NCBI GenBank assembly: GCA_964344565.1
Contig: CAYFNT010000014.1
Span: 27,506 to 91,505 of the forward strand
Direction of reading: 5' to 3'
Length of the DNA stretch: 64,000 bases
Source of the DNA: JACNKJ01 sp964344565
GTDB taxonomy: Bacteria > Krumholzibacteriota > Krumholzibacteriia > JACNKJ01
The notes under the pieces: generated by a model
Told to the model about the DNA's origin: nothing
The model's input: the letters and a program-made list of their open reading frames with translations, nothing else
Database searches by the model: none
Part shown: positions 17,901 to 26,745 of the stretch, in pieces
Position numbering within the stretch: the stretch's first letter is position 1
Layout: every line of letters starts with the position of its first letter
Position numbers and translations under genes: made by a program

Positions 17901-18073
17901 CCGATGTCCACGTTGCCGAACTCCCAGAGGTTCGACGAGAAGGAGCTGAAGGTGTGGGGTCTGAAGTTCTTGCCGGGAGTCTCATTGGCTCCGGCGAGAA
18001 GGTCCGAGCTTCCGAGGGCCAGCAGCAGGAGCGCCAACGCGAACTGCACGAGAATTCGATTCGTCGATTTCAT
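14999..18073 (-). CDS. 1024-residue secreted protein, possible caspase/gingipain-like N-terminal domain, with sorting tail
   Basis: The second in-frame ATG is chosen because the ribosome site GGAGG would otherwise abut the start. Signal peptide residues about 8-27. The N-terminal third has a hydrophobic strand ending in His-Gly (ADVLLVTSHGW, His110). About 75 residues later comes WWATCWSS (Cys188), then a segment rich in small residues. This HG-then-C order is what clan CD peptidases (caspase, gingipain, CHAT) show, so a protease is possible but unproven. Residues about 370-930 look like tandem immunoglobulin/ASPM-type domains (repeated PLVFN..., NNSELPMQVF). The tail is YPNPFNPKTSV with SWDGRDEAGRSSASGVYF. 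The 329-residue gene just upstream is probably co-transcribed. Confidence 0.65.
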   Translation of the reverse strand: MKSTNRILVQFALALLLLALGSSDLLAGANETPGKNFRPHTFSSFSSNLWEFGNVDIGIFRTWVVGSQHYAQGATYGDAANDLNSGGGGIWNFFTFCSDRSADVLLVTSHGWNNPTTSVEQYPPTPQGLAARDSVFNYYNGIFAPGTIMKRNWVRTNGTIRSYHIDVTQSFYTTYFQTPQAFAWWATCWSSLLSMTAATEARCFLGYNQVVFSSKCYCDERRILRRMDGQSGQGNRPLAAAAAGINGACPPGGASLILQGKLNTTLSPSVTAHAPIGEVCAPTPGFVSFDTSMDVTVPPGAVVVARGDGILINHAWVGDDRIDFEVIPLAEWPLILYDVIESKARSKADRARLDGNTKPTTNALGPNRDDYIWLTVCPCDIIEVPVTVIDPLPEPVVPVITGRELTMVTPLSNNLTDTPLTVNLSFIDEQGWYDGGPINLDLPPGQGATPQWVMTVPEDLPAGFANPVTLIVDGAGPPQIIQGIITLDPPVSVDIVSPPYGLPGQPRLLDIRVENNTDGILDFENVFYESDLGGDWQVFPEEPELMTIEPGGVFYDQITFVPPISAPPGAGAPLDFFAEINGLPTQVPVGEIFVGLPLIVEPFDPLGLVPGNSNAQIPFLLTNPTDQPLVFNAIQNNNLGLPGFVNCPPLLPAGQTVECQVILNIPPDPALVGQELILDLTFVEDFGFDYWTQFNFIIDPALGIVQLPTSPLYTGTLGGQLFDMPFLLLNNSELPMQVFVEPLSPDLPLSPSGILVPVPPLAGTELMLQALVIDDQAPGNFSAQLNVQTTEDAPRGIGDQVFEFEIEVFNPVVVDLQERGISGVAGEVLTLEASIHNLREDTPMSGDFEWSDEKGWLLGDLLGSYALAPGGSDSVTIDVQIPLNFSAAADSDSVAIRVDMIYDSGLLASSEGSTWVMVLGDSTTSAPDGSAPAFDALAGIYPNPFNPKTSVRFNLATAGEIELSVLDAQGRRIISLAQGYWERGVHELSWDGRDEAGRSSASGVYFVQLRTREGTYGSKAILLK

Positions 18074-18084
18074 GGCCATCCTCC

Positions 18085-19074
18085 TTACTGGTTGAAGAGC
18101 AGGTCGGCGGCGGCGTTGCGCTGGCCGGTCCAGGCCTGCAGGCGCGCCAGTTTCATGAGTTCGCTTTCACCGGAGTTTCGAATCTCTTCGACGCGCCGGC
18201 GGAAGCTGTGGGCATTGGCGTGATTGACCGTGAGCAGATAGCTGGCTCCGGCCAGCACGGTGAAGTTGTCTTCCAGATTGCGGCGCAGGCCGTCGGCCAG
18301 GCCCCTGAGGGCTTCGTCCTCGGAGGATGCGCTGGCGTCGGCGTCACGACCTTCGTCGCTGATGGTGATCAACTCGATGCTGCCGTCCCGGTGAGTGAGG
18401 GTGAGATCACTATCGCCGGTCCATTCGGCGCTCAGGATTTCGGGGCGCTCGAGCATGCTCGCCGCCAGGCGCTGACGTGCGCCGTGCTCGTCCCCTTGTC
18501 GCGAGGAGGAAGCGAAGTCGGCGACGCCGGCCTCGAGGCTTTCGTGATTCGCCCGCTGCCGGTCGCTGGGTGTCGGTGGTGCGGCCGCCTCGCCCGGCGA
18601 GGGATACACGGACACGCCGTTGATGAGCACTTCGCCCATGCTGACTTCCACAGTGAAGGGCGGCTCGTGGACGGTGCCGAAGAGAACCAGTCCGCCGCTG
18701 TCGATGGCGTCCTGTCCTCGAGGCGTCGAGATGAAGTGGGGGATGCGCCTGCGTTCGGCGCGCATCCTCTCGCTCAAGGCGTGGGGCCGGACGATTTCTC
18801 CGTCATCCCGGAGGGCCATCCCGCTTTGCACCAGAGCCACCTGAATGGCCTTGGGTCCGAGTTGGGATGGATCGCCGGGAAAGATCACGGGGGTGTCCCC
18901 GGGAAGCGCGCTTCGGCCTGCGATGCCGGTCTCGGAATGAAGGCGGCCGAGCGCTTCGTCGAGGGTCAGGATGCTGTGGCCGGCCTCGGTCCAGGCCGCG
19001 CCGGCATGAAGGGGAATGGCCAGGAAGATGGTCAGGGACAGGAAGAGTCGGCGATGCTTCCTCGTGGGATTCAT
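18085..19074 (-). CDS. exported protein of unknown function upstream of the large secreted protein
   Basis: 329 residues, starting at an ATG with GGAGG upstream. It has a signal peptide (residues about 10-27, ending HAGAA) and a mature part that is mainly helical and charged at the C-terminus (EDEALRGLADGLRRNLEDN, FRRRVEEIRNSGESELMKLARL). No sorting tail, no membrane helix and no recognised motif. The stop lies 12 bases before the start of the 1024-residue protein, so the pair is likely one operon. If the neighbour is a protease, this could be a propeptide-like inhibitor or chaperone, but nothing in the sequence proves that. Confidence 0.65.
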   Translation of the reverse strand: MNPTRKHRRLFLSLTIFLAIPLHAGAAWTEAGHSILTLDEALGRLHSETGIAGRSALPGDTPVIFPGDPSQLGPKAIQVALVQSGMALRDDGEIVRPHALSERMRAERRRIPHFISTPRGQDAIDSGGLVLFGTVHEPPFTVEVSMGEVLINGVSVYPSPGEAAAPPTPSDRQRANHESLEAGVADFASSSRQGDEHGARQRLAASMLERPEILSAEWTGDSDLTLTHRDGSIELITISDEGRDADASASSEDEALRGLADGLRRNLEDNFTVLAGASYLLTVNHANAHSFRRRVEEIRNSGESELMKLARLQAWTGQRNAAADLLFNQ

Positions 19075-19376
19075 TCCGGAACCTCCGGGTTCTGCGCTTC
19101 GCCTTTTCCTCCTCCCGGTCTTCTCTCCCCAGCGCGATGGCGCGGTCAGGGTGTAACTATAGTTTCATTTCTCAGATATAACTGTAACCCAAGCGACATT
19201 TAAAGACAATCCGCCGGAATTGTAATTCCTCTGAAATCAAGGATTTACATTAATCAGGTCCGCAATGCGGGATGCTCCCCGGGGGCCCGAATCTCGCCTT
19301 CCTTTACAGGCCGGCCGGTCTCGGCTAGCCTCAAATCGTTCGTTCAGGATGACTTAGCCCGATCAAGGCGGAAGCA
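19075..19376. other. 302-base divergent intergenic region
   Basis: AT-rich compared with its surroundings, with segments such as TGTAACTATAGTTTCATT and CAGATATAACTGTAACC. Similar GTAACTATA/ATAACTGTAAC words face each other across TTTCATTTCTCAG and could be an operator. It should carry promoters for the exported protein (minus) and the transporter (plus). No coding potential seen. Confidence 0.4.
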
Positions 19377-20933
<1,557 letters not shown>

Positions 20934-20946
20934 GACTGCTTTCGGG

Positions 20947-22260
20947 ATGTATTCCGCTCCGACTCCGGCTATGATCCGCGACATGATCGGAAGCCGGCAT
21001 ATCTCCAGGATCGTCGCGGTCCTGCTCTCGATATCGTCCTGCGTCGCCGCGGCGGACATGAGCGAGTTCGAGACCTGGCGCATGGACGTGCAGGACACCG
21101 ACGACGAGTACCCTCTCGATCACCTCTTCTCGCTCTTCGGAGAGGACTGGCAGCGCGATTGGCGAAGCGCCGAACAGGGCATGCGCCTCAGCAACAGCTG
21201 CGGCACCCACGAGAAGTGGGAGATCGGCATCGAGGCCAAGCTCCGCCGGGATCTGGGCGGGCGATTCGACATCGCCTACGCCTATCGCAAGACCGACGCC
21301 TTCAGCCATCGGATCGAGTGGAACGAGATCGCGCTGGCCTGGCATGGGCTCAACGAGCATGCAATCGGGTTCTACTATCGTCCGCGATTCGCCAAGGCCG
21401 ATCACGATCTGGGACTGCGCTACGATTGGCGTCCAAAAAAAGGGCAGGGGTTCGGCATCGATCTCAATCTGCAGCGCTTCGTGGGCAATCGCATCGCGAA
21501 GAAGCGCAGCATCGAGGCCGAAGAGAGATGGATCTACGACAAGCTGCCGCGCTTCCTGAGCGCCTGGGCCGCCATCGGCGGAGAGAACGGCGGAAGGCTC
21601 GCCCTCGACGCGGGTCTGCTCCTGCCCACCGAGCGGAAGCATCACCCGCCGGCCATCTGGCTGCCCGATCCCGACTACCTTCACAAACTGGAGGGAGCGC
21701 GGCTGCGCCTGGATGTCCGGAGCCCGATGCTCGGGGCCTGGCGCGGGCTCCTCGGCGCCGGCTGGAAGCGCGGCCGGGATGAAACGATTCCCCTGGTGGA
21801 ACGCGTTGTCCTGGCGAAGCGCATCGATCGGAAAACGCTCTGGCTGCGTCCGAAACTGCAGCGCGACTTGAACGAGCGGTGGAGCGCTTCCTTGCTCTTC
21901 GAATATCGCGAGCGATTCGAGGATTCCGAAGGCGAAGACCTGCCCGACGAGGGCTATCACTACGCGGCCCGGTCCCGATCCTGGCAGGCGGGGCTCGCCT
22001 GGCGAGTGAACGATCGCTTTCGGATGGACTTCGGCTACGCGGGCAGCGGAATCGACGTGAGGCCCGGTGGCGATCCGGATTGGATCGGCGAGGAGTATCG
22101 ACACTTCGACCGCGACGAGAACCGTCTCTACCTGACCCTCGACTATCGATGGAAAGGCGTGGCGCTGCTCTTCACCGAAACCTTCGAGCTTGACGAGGAG
22201 CCCTACGACTCCTTCCTCTTCCACGATAAGTCCTTCTTTCAGATCATGATCCTGCTCTGA
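20947..22260 (+). CDS. predicted outer-membrane beta-barrel protein
   Basis: Up to 437 residues. Start uncertain: ATGs at 20947, 20971 and 20983 are all in frame and none has a strong ribosome site. A signal peptide (ISRIVAVLLSISSCVAAA) follows all three. The mature sequence alternates charged and aromatic residues in long amphipathic strands (WEIGIEAKLRRDLGGRFDIAY, AIGFYYRPRF, GFGIDLNLQRFVG, TLWLRPKLQRDLNERWSASLLFEYRERF), which fits a 14-18 strand barrel. It ends KSFFQIMILL. It sits 13 bases after the anion transporter. A porin-like role is possible but not demonstrated. Confidence 0.65.
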   Translation: MYSAPTPAMIRDMIGSRHISRIVAVLLSISSCVAAADMSEFETWRMDVQDTDDEYPLDHLFSLFGEDWQRDWRSAEQGMRLSNSCGTHEKWEIGIEAKLRRDLGGRFDIAYAYRKTDAFSHRIEWNEIALAWHGLNEHAIGFYYRPRFAKADHDLGLRYDWRPKKGQGFGIDLNLQRFVGNRIAKKRSIEAEERWIYDKLPRFLSAWAAIGGENGGRLALDAGLLLPTERKHHPPAIWLPDPDYLHKLEGARLRLDVRSPMLGAWRGLLGAGWKRGRDETIPLVERVVLAKRIDRKTLWLRPKLQRDLNERWSASLLFEYRERFEDSEGEDLPDEGYHYAARSRSWQAGLAWRVNDRFRMDFGYAGSGIDVRPGGDPDWIGEEYRHFDRDENRLYLTLDYRWKGVALLFTETFELDEEPYDSFLFHDKSFFQIMILL

Positions 22261-22373
22261 TCGATCCTTCCGACAGTTTCCTTTTTCGGTATTCTTTCGC
22301 GAGGGGCCTGTGCTAGGGTTCAGATCCCTGCGGCGATCCGTCCGACGCCGCATTGCAAGGAGGGAAATCCGCC

Positions 22374-22976
22374 ATGAGAGGAAAATCCGTTTTCCGTCAC
22401 TTCGTGATTCTCGGGATCCTGCTTCTCGGCGCCTCGATCTTCGTGGGCTGCAGCGAGGAGAGCGTGACGCCCAACGACGAGATCACCGCAGACCAGGAAG
22501 ACCTGGCACACCAGTCCGGCTTCCTGGCCCTCGCCATCGTGAACGCGATACCATGGATGAACGATAGTGGTCGGGCAGCTTATGAGGACTGCGACATCGA
22601 TCCCTTCGAGGGATGTATCCAGCACACCACCGACCCGGAGCACATCTGGACCAATCCCGGCGAGCCCATCAGTTGGGAGCCCGAGGAACTGCCCGGCATC
22701 ATGCTCTTCTTCGAATTCGATCTAGTCGGAATGGGCGACGATCCAATGCTGGCCAACGGCACGGGAGTCCTCACTCTCGTGGACTATGTGATTCACTTCA
22801 CCGTCATCGACGTGGTTGTGCCCGACGATGGCTATCCCACGGGGGGAACCATCGAAGTGGTTTCGATGGATACCACCGGGTACATCACCTTCCACCCGGA
22901 TGAGACCGCCACGGTGGAAGTGGGCAGTTTTGCCTGGAGCATCGATCTGGAAACTGGAGAAGTAACGCCGATCTGA
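22374..22976 (+). CDS. lipoprotein of unknown function
   Basis: 200 residues, start set by AAGGAGGG. The lipoprotein signal ends in IFVGC, with acylated Cys at about residue 23. The mature part has no recognised domain. It contains ITADQEDLAHQSGFLALAIVNA and a beta-rich second half (TVIDVVVPDDGYPTGGTIEVV, GYITFHPDETATVEVGSFAW), with two cysteines close together in DCDIDPFEGC. It precedes the DUF6588-like barrel gene by about 45 bases and may be co-transcribed with it. Confidence 0.65.
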   Translation: MRGKSVFRHFVILGILLLGASIFVGCSEESVTPNDEITADQEDLAHQSGFLALAIVNAIPWMNDSGRAAYEDCDIDPFEGCIQHTTDPEHIWTNPGEPISWEPEELPGIMLFFEFDLVGMGDDPMLANGTGVLTLVDYVIHFTVIDVVVPDDGYPTGGTIEVVSMDTTGYITFHPDETATVEVGSFAWSIDLETGEVTPI

Positions 22977-23020
22977 TCGCGTGGATCGGATAGCGAGAAC
23001 TCAATACCGGGAGGATGAAC

Positions 23021-23977
23021 ATGTCCCCGAATCCCCGGAGCAAGGGCCGGCTCATGGCCGCCGCCGTCTTGCTCGCAATGCTGTGGGCGGTGCCGTCCTG
23101 GGCCGGCGATGAGACCCTCGATGAACTGATCGAGCAGATCGGCCAGTCCTACGCCGAGGGCTACCTTGCGCCCCTGATCCACGGTTTCGGCATCAACACG
23201 AACACCGGTCTCTATCACACCGCGAAGATTCCCAAGACCCGTCTCACCTTCAATGTGGGCTTCAAGGCCATGGCCACCAAGATCACCGACGAGGACAAGG
23301 CCTTCCGAATCATCGAGGAAGTCGACCTGACCCCCTTCGGCCTGCCCGGCGAGACCGGCGACGTGGTCTACGAGGGTCCCACGGTGCTCGGCGCCGAGGA
23401 CGAGAAGGGCCGCGTCACGGCCTACTGGAACGGCCTGCCGGTCTATCAGGTGGATACCATCGCTTCGCTGGTGGACATGGACTACGTGCTCCTCGCCACG
23501 CCCGAGATCTCGGTGGGGGGCATCGCCGGACTTCAGGCGACCCTTCGCTGGCTCCCGACCATGACCATGGGCGACTTCGGCGACCTCGGCTACTTCGGTT
23601 TCGGCGCCGCCTACGGCGTGAGCAATCTGATGCCCACCCTGCCCGTGGACGTCCTGGTGGGCTTCTTCTACCAGAACCTCGACATCGGCGAGTCCCTGCA
23701 GACCTCGGCCACCAGCTACTACGGTGCGGTGAGCAAGAGCCTGACGCCCATCATCACGGTCTACGCCGGTGGCGCCAAGGAGTCCTCGACCATGGACGTG
23801 GACTACACCTACATCGGAGACGGTTCGGAATCCGAGCAGATCTCCTTCTCCATCGACGGTGCTCAGGGCGGTCGCGGAACCATCGGGGCCACCTTGAATC
23901 TCGGCGTGAAGGTCAATGCCGAGATGAACTTCGGCAAGCTCAGGACCTACTCGGCCGGACTGCTTTTCGGCTTCTAG
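23021..23977 (+). CDS. DUF6588-like outer-membrane protein
   Basis: 318 residues when begun at the second ATG; the first ATG directly abuts GGGAGG, so the second has correct spacing. A signal peptide (LMAAAVLLAMLWAVPSWA) is followed by a helical start (DELIEQIGQSYAEGYLAPLI). The GFGINTNTGLYHTAKIPK segment that follows is reminiscent of the DUF6588 family of predicted barrels. Strand-like segments continue to a final LLFGF, the C-terminal Phe expected for a barrel. Function unknown. A strong terminator follows. Confidence 0.7.
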   Translation: MSPNPRSKGRLMAAAVLLAMLWAVPSWAGDETLDELIEQIGQSYAEGYLAPLIHGFGINTNTGLYHTAKIPKTRLTFNVGFKAMATKITDEDKAFRIIEEVDLTPFGLPGETGDVVYEGPTVLGAEDEKGRVTAYWNGLPVYQVDTIASLVDMDYVLLATPEISVGGIAGLQATLRWLPTMTMGDFGDLGYFGFGAAYGVSNLMPTLPVDVLVGFFYQNLDIGESLQTSATSYYGAVSKSLTPIITVYAGGAKESSTMDVDYTYIGDGSESEQISFSIDGAQGGRGTIGATLNLGVKVNAEMNFGKLRTYSAGLLFGF

Positions 23978-24000
23978 GTCGGCCCATGGGTATCTCGAAA

Positions 24001-24027
24001 CCCCGGCGCCCGCCGCCGGGGTTTTTC
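24001..24027 (+). terminator. rho-independent terminator
   Basis: Stem CCCCGGC / GCCGGGG followed by five Ts, immediately after the barrel gene. Confidence 0.85.
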
Positions 24028-24129
24028 ATGGCTTCTCCATGAAGATCGACCTGGGATCTGGCAGCCCCGCCGCTTCGTCATTAGCTTGTATCCGGCAAGT
24101 CGACCCTGGAGTGCAGCAAGGAGCGAGCA

Positions 24130-24609
24130 ATGGACATCTTCGAATTCGCGATGCAGATGGAACTGGACGGCGCCAAGCTCTATCGCGAGCTGGCCGCAAA
24201 GAGCCAGGACGCCGGCGTAAAGGCCATCCTCGGGCAGATGGCCGACGACGAGGACAAGCACTATGCAATCCTCAAGAGCATGTCCGAATCGGCGGAACCC
24301 GAGATGGCCGAAACCTCGGTGCTCACCGACGCCATCAACATCTTCGCGGGAATCACCAAGGACGATCTGGACCTCTCCGGCGAGCAGGTCGACGTGTACC
24401 GTCGCGCCGCCGAGATCGAGGCCAAGAGCGAGGCCTTCTACGTCGAGAAAGCGGGGGAAGTGGACAACGTCGCTCAGCGCGATCTGCTGCTTCGCCTCGC
24501 CGACGAGGAGAAGCGCCACAAGCATCTTCTCGAGGGCATGGTGGACTTCCTCACCGAACCTCAGACCTGGCTCGAGAACGCCGAGTTCACGAACCTGGAA
24601 AACTACTAG
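24130..24609 (+). CDS. ferritin-like (rubrerythrin-type) diiron protein
   Basis: 159 residues forming a four-helix ferritin-like bundle. Two internally repeated metal-binding patterns are visible: Glu11...Tyr18 followed by Glu41-x-x-His44, and Glu97...Tyr104 followed by Glu127-x-x-His130. These are the ligands of a rubrerythrin-type diiron site. No C-terminal rubredoxin domain (no CxxC) is present, so it is a short erythrin, probably acting in peroxide or iron handling in the cytoplasm. Monocistronic, between two strong terminators. Confidence 0.88.
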   Translation: MDIFEFAMQMELDGAKLYRELAAKSQDAGVKAILGQMADDEDKHYAILKSMSESAEPEMAETSVLTDAINIFAGITKDDLDLSGEQVDVYRRAAEIEAKSEAFYVEKAGEVDNVAQRDLLLRLADEEKRHKHLLEGMVDFLTEPQTWLENAEFTNLENY

Positions 24610-24632
24610 CGGGAAACCGTCGGCAGGGGGCT

Positions 24633-24659
24633 CCCCGGTGCCGGCGCGCCGGGGTTTTT
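24633..24659 (+). terminator. rho-independent terminator of the ferritin-like gene
   Basis: CCCCGG / CCGGGG stem with a GC-rich inner loop that can extend the helix, then five Ts. It runs right up to the end of the convergent GH97 gene. Confidence 0.8.
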
Positions 24660-26666
24660 CTATTCAGGCAGGGGGTGCAGCCTCGCCGCGAATCCGCCGC
24701 CCGGAGCCATCTTGATGGTGAGGGTGTTCCCCGAATTCATCACCCGCACGCCGATCCTCAGATCGTATGGGTTGGACTTCCAGTCGGCATCGGGACCGTC
24801 GCGATAGATGGTGACCAGGTAGCGCTGATCCGGGTCCAGGAAATCGAGGTTCACCGTCAGCTGACGGCCCAGCTCGTCGGTGACGGCGCCCAGGTACCAG
24901 TCCTCGCTGGCCCGATCCTTACGGGCGATGGTCACGTAGTCTCCGATCTCTCCGTTCAGGGCCAGGGTGCGCGACCAGTCGCAGGGGACGTCGCGAATGA
25001 ATTGGAAGGCCGGTTGGTCCAGGTAGTTCTCGGGCAGGTCGGCCGCCATCTGCAGGGGACTGTAGAGCACCACGTAGAGGGCGAGCTGCTTGGCCAGGGT
25101 GGTGTTCACCCGGTTGTTGGCGCGGAGTTCCGGATAGAGCAGGCGGAAGATGCCCGGCGTGAAGTCGAAGGGCCCCGAAAGCATGCGCGTGAAGGGCAGG
25201 ATGGTCTCGTGCTCGGGCGGATTGCCGCCGTCGCCGCTCCAGGCGTTGTACTCCTGTCCGCGTGCGCCTTCCCTTGTCATCATGTTGGGCCAGGTCCGGC
25301 GGATGCCCGTATCCTTGATGGGTTCGTGCACGTCCAGCATCACGCCGTACTCGGCGGCCAGTTCCACGACCTCGCGATAGTGCCGCACCATGTACTGACC
25401 GTGATGCCATTCGCCCTGGCATTTGCGTCCCACGTATCCGGTCTTCACGGCGTCGATGCCGAGCTTCCGGCAATAGGCGAAGGCCTCTTCCATCTGCCGC
25501 TCGTAGTTGTCGATGTCCGCTCCGGTTTCGTGATGTCCGATGATGCGCACGCCCTTCTCGGCGGCGTAGCGGCAGACCTCTTCGTAGTCGATATCCGGGT
25601 GGGGAGTGTCGAAGAGGAAATTGCCGCCGTTGCCCCACCAGTCGCCGTCCCACCCCAGGTTCCATCCCTCGATGAGCACGCCCGCGAATCCGTTTTCCGC
25701 GGCGAAGTTCACGTAGTCCTTGGCGTTCTCTGTGGTGGCCCCGTGATTGGGACCCGAACCCCAGGTGTGGGTGCCGATGTGCATGCCCCACCAGATGCCC
25801 ACGTACTTGCCCGGGCGAATCCAGCTGCTGTCCTCTATCTTCGAGGCTTCGTTGAGATGGAGGACGAGTTTCGACTCGATGAGATCGGCGGGATGTTCCG
25901 CAACCTGGATCGTGCGCCATGGCGTGAGGAAGGGCGTCTTCCCGATCACCTTCACGCCGCTCGCCCAGGGCACGAGCTGGCAGCGTAGGCGGTTCTCGCC
26001 CGCCGGCTCCAGGGTCATGCTCGCGTAGTCGGTGAGCGCGGCCTCGTGGATGCAGAGCGCGAGCCCGCTCTCGGTCTCCAGGGTGAGAGGCGTGTGCGCC
26101 TTGGGAATCCGGTTCACCGGACTTCTGCGGTAGAGATACTCGTAACGTTCGGCGTCCATGGCGGGAATCCACCAGGCCTGGGCCGGCTCGGCCAGGTTGA
26201 ACTCGGTGATCTCGTCCATGATGACGAAATCGCCCGGAGCATCCTGCTCGGGCAGTTCGTACCGAAAACCGAGGCCGTCGTCGAAGAGGCGAAAGACCAG
26301 CACCATGCGCCGCTCCTGGAGACCTTCCAGGGTGACGCGCATCTCCTCATGGCGATTCCGGGCGCGAGCGAACTCGCCCCAGGGCTGAGTCCACATGGCG
26401 TCGTGGCTGGATCGATCGACCGAATGAATCGACATGTCGCGATCCAGAGGAGGACCTTCACGGAATTGCAGACCGAGGCGCGAAGGAATGACGATGGCCT
26501 TTCCGTCCAGAGAGAGCGAGTAGCTCGGGCGACCGCCTTCCAAGGAGAATGTCAGGCCCAGGCGCCCATCGGGTGATGCAAGTCCAAGGGACTCGGCCTC
26601 GGCGCCGGAGAAGGTAGGGGGGATCAGGAATGTCCACGCCAGCAGGAATCGAAAGCAGTGTTTCAT
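24660..26666 (-). CDS. glycoside hydrolase family 97 alpha-glucosidase (SusB-like, inverting type)
   Basis: 668 residues with a signal peptide (residues 4-22). The three-domain GH97 layout is visible: N-terminal beta-sandwich, central TIM barrel (about 270-560, starting YVGIWWGMHIGTHTWG), and a C-terminal beta-sandwich. The residues matching SusB's catalytic and calcium-binding glutamates are present with the same spacing: Glu380 in HHETGADIDNYE, Glu448 in DVHEPIKDTG and Glu472 in ARGQEYN. SusB has 439, 508 and 532. A Gly (VKTGYVG) stands where retaining GH97 enzymes have the Asp nucleophile, so inverting alpha-glucosidase activity is predicted. It has no sorting tail, so it is probably periplasmic. 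Confidence 0.93.
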   Translation of the reverse strand: MKHCFRFLLAWTFLIPPTFSGAEAESLGLASPDGRLGLTFSLEGGRPSYSLSLDGKAIVIPSRLGLQFREGPPLDRDMSIHSVDRSSHDAMWTQPWGEFARARNRHEEMRVTLEGLQERRMVLVFRLFDDGLGFRYELPEQDAPGDFVIMDEITEFNLAEPAQAWWIPAMDAERYEYLYRRSPVNRIPKAHTPLTLETESGLALCIHEAALTDYASMTLEPAGENRLRCQLVPWASGVKVIGKTPFLTPWRTIQVAEHPADLIESKLVLHLNEASKIEDSSWIRPGKYVGIWWGMHIGTHTWGSGPNHGATTENAKDYVNFAAENGFAGVLIEGWNLGWDGDWWGNGGNFLFDTPHPDIDYEEVCRYAAEKGVRIIGHHETGADIDNYERQMEEAFAYCRKLGIDAVKTGYVGRKCQGEWHHGQYMVRHYREVVELAAEYGVMLDVHEPIKDTGIRRTWPNMMTREGARGQEYNAWSGDGGNPPEHETILPFTRMLSGPFDFTPGIFRLLYPELRANNRVNTTLAKQLALYVVLYSPLQMAADLPENYLDQPAFQFIRDVPCDWSRTLALNGEIGDYVTIARKDRASEDWYLGAVTDELGRQLTVNLDFLDPDQRYLVTIYRDGPDADWKSNPYDLRIGVRVMNSGNTLTIKMAPGGGFAARLHPLPE

Positions 26667-26745
26667 GGCTCGAAGCTGAACGAGGAGGCCGGGGAAGTCA
26701 AGCGGGCGCTTGGCCTCCCCGGCCGTCTCACGGGTCGAGTGACGC

